Assembly (NCBI GenBank): GCA_004151065.3
Contig: NWUY0300028272.1
Location: 22,790 to 43,146, forward strand
Reading direction: 5' to 3'
Source of the DNA: Larix sibirica
Lineage: Eukaryota; Streptophyta; Pinopsida; Pinales; Pinaceae
DNA length: 20,357 nucleotides
Below, piece by piece: positions 19,737 through 20,357 of this stretch. Each line of letters starts with the position of its first letter. The first letter of the stretch is position 1. Below the pieces are notes generated by a model that saw nothing but the letters and a program-made list of their open reading frames with translations, was not told the DNA's origin and did not search any database. A program made the translations under genes and the position numbers.

Positions 19737-20357
19737 ACTAGATTTTGACAAAAATAAAAAATTATAACATTTAGCTTATCCATTCAGATTACATTAATTT
19801 ATAACGTCAAATAACTCTAAAAAGATGAACATGTACCATCAACTTAACGTGTCCAATTTCATAATTGGAAAAAAAACATAACGTAACAACTTTGTACTTC
19901 TTTGATTTACGCATTCAATCAATGGGACAACATTTCTACATCTTTGAATGTGTGTGAATGTTGACATCATTACATTTTATTTATTTATAAAATAATTAAA
20001 AAACTATTTACATGATGAATCATTTTTTATTTATTTAAAGAATAATGAAAAAGGCTATTTACAATAATGCTTAAATATAAAGATGTTTAAATGGGAATAT
20101 TTATATAATAGATAAATTTAATTTTAAAGTCTGTATTAACTATCAATTTAAAAAAAAGTAAAATTAATAAAAATGAATTTATAAATAAATAAAATTGATG
20201 AATTACTAAAAGTTAAAATATTATAATTTCATAAAAAATAAATTTCAAAAACATCTACTTTGATTACAAATATATCATAAATAAATTTTATATAAAAATA
20301 TAAAAATTCAATTTTTTTTAAGTTGTAGACATAAATTTAATTAACAGAGCCGAAAAA

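Larger units (their letters stand above)
18011..20357. other. AT-rich intergenic DNA with local tandem duplications
   Basis: I see no supported gene on either strand. The stretch is rich in TAAATAAA-type runs and contains several two-copy tandem duplications, listed separately. A 64-codon open frame at 18913-18719 on the minus strand matches nothing I recognise. Confidence 0.65.

Overview
This window reads as nuclear DNA of a seed plant. It is AT-rich and non-coding, and I see no host gene. It is dominated by three copies of L1-type LINE (non-LTR) retrotransposons of the plant kind: ORF1 has a DUF4283-like domain plus a CCHC zinc knuckle, and ORF2 has an APE-type endonuclease, a reverse transcriptase, a zf-RVT zinc-binding region and a C-terminal RNase H of the RVT_3 type. 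The very loose, retrotransposon-filled, AT-rich texture would suit a large-genome plant such as a gymnosperm, but that is only a guess.

Layout. (1) 113-6870, minus strand: LINE-A, a nearly full-length but heavily decayed element. It has a short leader, ORF1 (6765-4494), ORF2 (4503-345) and a 3' tail ending in A6 at 113. A degenerate target-site duplication appears to flank it. (2) 6892-9534: about 2.6 kb without a recognisable gene, holding a separated direct repeat (8490-8556 and 9091-9158), a degenerate internal repeat and an AT hairpin. (3) About 9535-15302, plus strand: LINE-B, truncated in ORF1. Its endonuclease frame is open, but RT and the rest carry about a dozen nonsense codons and several frameshifts, some at homopolymers. 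(4) 15421-15656: three copies of a 78-bp tandem repeat. (5) 15701-about 18010: LINE-C, a 5'-truncated element on the minus strand. It keeps an uninterrupted 614-codon end of ORF2 with all four RNase H catalytic acids. At its 5' edge a short piece of the RT FVDD region lies in the opposite orientation, as expected from 5' inversion by twin priming. (6) 18011-20357: AT-rich DNA with several independent two-copy tandem duplications.

How the parts relate. LINE-A and LINE-B diverge; LINE-B and LINE-C converge tail to tail about 400 bp apart. LINE-B and LINE-C are close relatives and LINE-A is more distant, yet all three end in a similar T-run, RGNGA-like, A6-7 tail. In both elements that keep it, the ORF2 start codon sits inside the last codons of ORF1. 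Decay suggests LINE-A is oldest, LINE-B intermediate and LINE-C youngest. I found no new defence, metabolic or regulatory system. The notable content is retrotransposon structure and repeat dynamics. No tRNA, rRNA or CRISPR array was seen.
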